DNA of 26,462 nucleotides from Candidatus Poribacteria bacterium. Its GTDB lineage: Bacteria; Poribacteria; DTPJ01; WJIO01. Positions 25,814-26,462 of the stretch are shown piece after piece. Position 1 is the first letter of the stretch. Every line of letters starts with the position of its first letter. The stretch lies in assembly GCA_014730235.1 (NCBI GenBank), contig WJIO01000229.1:1-26462 (forward strand), read 5' to 3'. The position numbers were made by a program, and so were the translations under genes. The notes under the pieces were generated by a model. The model made no database searches. It was not told the DNA's origin and saw only the letters and a list, made by a program, of their open reading frames with translations.

Positions 25814-26287
25814 ATGTTGGTATTTTCAGTCTCTTGGATCGCCACCTGTTTGTGGTATTATTCTATTCCATTTTATCTGTTTTCTGCAATAACCTTCCAA
25901 GTCGTGTATATATGTTTCCCAAAAGCCAAATGCCTTTTATGCGAGAGTCGGTCATTATGCACACGTAGCAAGAAAGGCTGCAGAACCATAGGTATACCTC
26001 CCCAAGCCCAGTATGAGGCTTTACAGAAAGCTCGTAAGCGGCAGAAGACCCAGGAATGGAGGGCTGAGTATACCATAAGGTCTGGTATAGAAGGAACAAA
26101 CTCTCAAGGGGTACGGTTTTTTGGCTTGAGACGGGCACGATACATAGGTCTTTCCAAGACGCATTTGCAGAACATTCTTACGGCCGCTGCCATCAACGTT
26201 GTCAGGTTCAGCAACTGGATTTCGGGAGTGCCATTGGCCAAGACAAGAATCTCAGCTTTTGAGGCTATAAAGCCTATGGTTGCATAA
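25814..26287 (+). pseudogene. IS1182-type transposase, C-terminal remnant
   Basis: The open frame ends at TAA 26285-26287. From about 25919 it matches the C-terminal part of IS1182-family transposases: FPKAKCLLCESRSLCTRSKKG (the Cys-rich 'CxxCxxRxxCT' element), PQAQYEALQKARKRQKT, AEYTIRSGIEGTNSQGVR (with the final catalytic Glu), FGLRRARYIGLSKTHLQN and AAAINVVRFSNWISGVPLAKTR. The segment before it (SVSWIAT) could still belong to the same protein. The N-terminal half is missing. It runs opposite to the two flanking IS701 pieces. Confidence 0.82.
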
Positions 26288-26304
26288 TTCGCCAACAGTA
26301 TCAA

Positions 26305-26462
26305 TATTCTGCTACCTTCCCAATGAAGGGCATCTGTCAGATAAAACTTGGCAGTGTCTGTCAAATCCTCTGTCTCATGGACTATGGCCAAACGCTTCTT
26401 ACCGTATCGCCTGAGTCTTACTGACTTATACCAATTTAAATAAATGTTGTATTGTGCTATAA
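26305..26462 (-). pseudogene. IS701-type transposase, C-terminal fragment (cut by window edge)
   Basis: Reading leftward from the window edge, the open frame gives NWYKSVRLRRYGKKRLAIV, then HETEDLTDTAKFYLTDALHWEGSRI, which follows the IS701 pattern 'KVVRLKRYGRKRLVIVHExEDLxDxxRFLLTDALHWE'. Similarity ends near 26310, where the sequence runs into the IS1182 remnant. It is either a second IS701 copy or the displaced end of the copy starting at 25793. The part beyond the window is unseen. Confidence 0.7.

Overview
The window is about 26 kb of moderately AT-rich bacterial chromosome. Signal peptides, a lipoprotein thioredoxin, beta-propeller proteins, glycosidase-like secreted proteins and a meso-DAP lysine pathway suggest a Gram-negative-type, probably uncultured heterotroph of the kind seen in PVC, Poribacteria or FCB-like metagenomes. 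There is no rRNA or marker gene here, so the phylum is an inference with low certainty. No rRNA, tRNA or CRISPR array was seen.

Left part (1-9.4 kb): a decayed serine-hydrolase tail, then a large exported protein that joins a methyltransferase-like domain to PQQ-type beta-propeller repeats. Facing it is a three-gene minus-strand operon (9299 to 3586) with a near-consensus promoter. It encodes two secreted proteins built from three and two copies of one module of about 340 residues, which looks like a degenerate BtrH/C39-like fold plus a helical bundle. A small Cys-rich DUF3795-type protein lies between them. This operon is the least explained part of the window.

Middle (9.5-15.4 kb, plus strand): an M81/MlrC-type metallopeptidase, then a CBM-bearing glycosidase-like exported protein coupled by an ATGA overlap to a sigma-54 activator. 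The activator has two PAS domains, each with the same C-x8-C-x3-C motif.

Right-middle (15.7-21.6 kb, minus strand): lysA, dapF, a lipoprotein-like double beta-propeller of the YCF48 type, a 46-residue CXXC membrane peptide, a NapH/CcoG-like polyferredoxin and a TlpA/ResA thioredoxin. The last three sit close together and look like a thiol/electron-transfer module. Two copies of a small transposon-like element (MITE) with ISL3-like ends and an inner palindrome flank this block or interrupt it. One copy lies between lysA and dapF and has a perfect 8-bp target duplication.

Right end (21.7-26.5 kb): a broken glycosidase-like gene, an intact GH32/43-like propeller protein, and an insertion-sequence graveyard with fragments of IS3-, IS630-, IS701- and IS1182-type transposases. 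Several start codons were moved inward from the longest reading frame, on the evidence of ribosome-binding sites, signal peptides and, for lysA, a promoter lying inside the longer frame.
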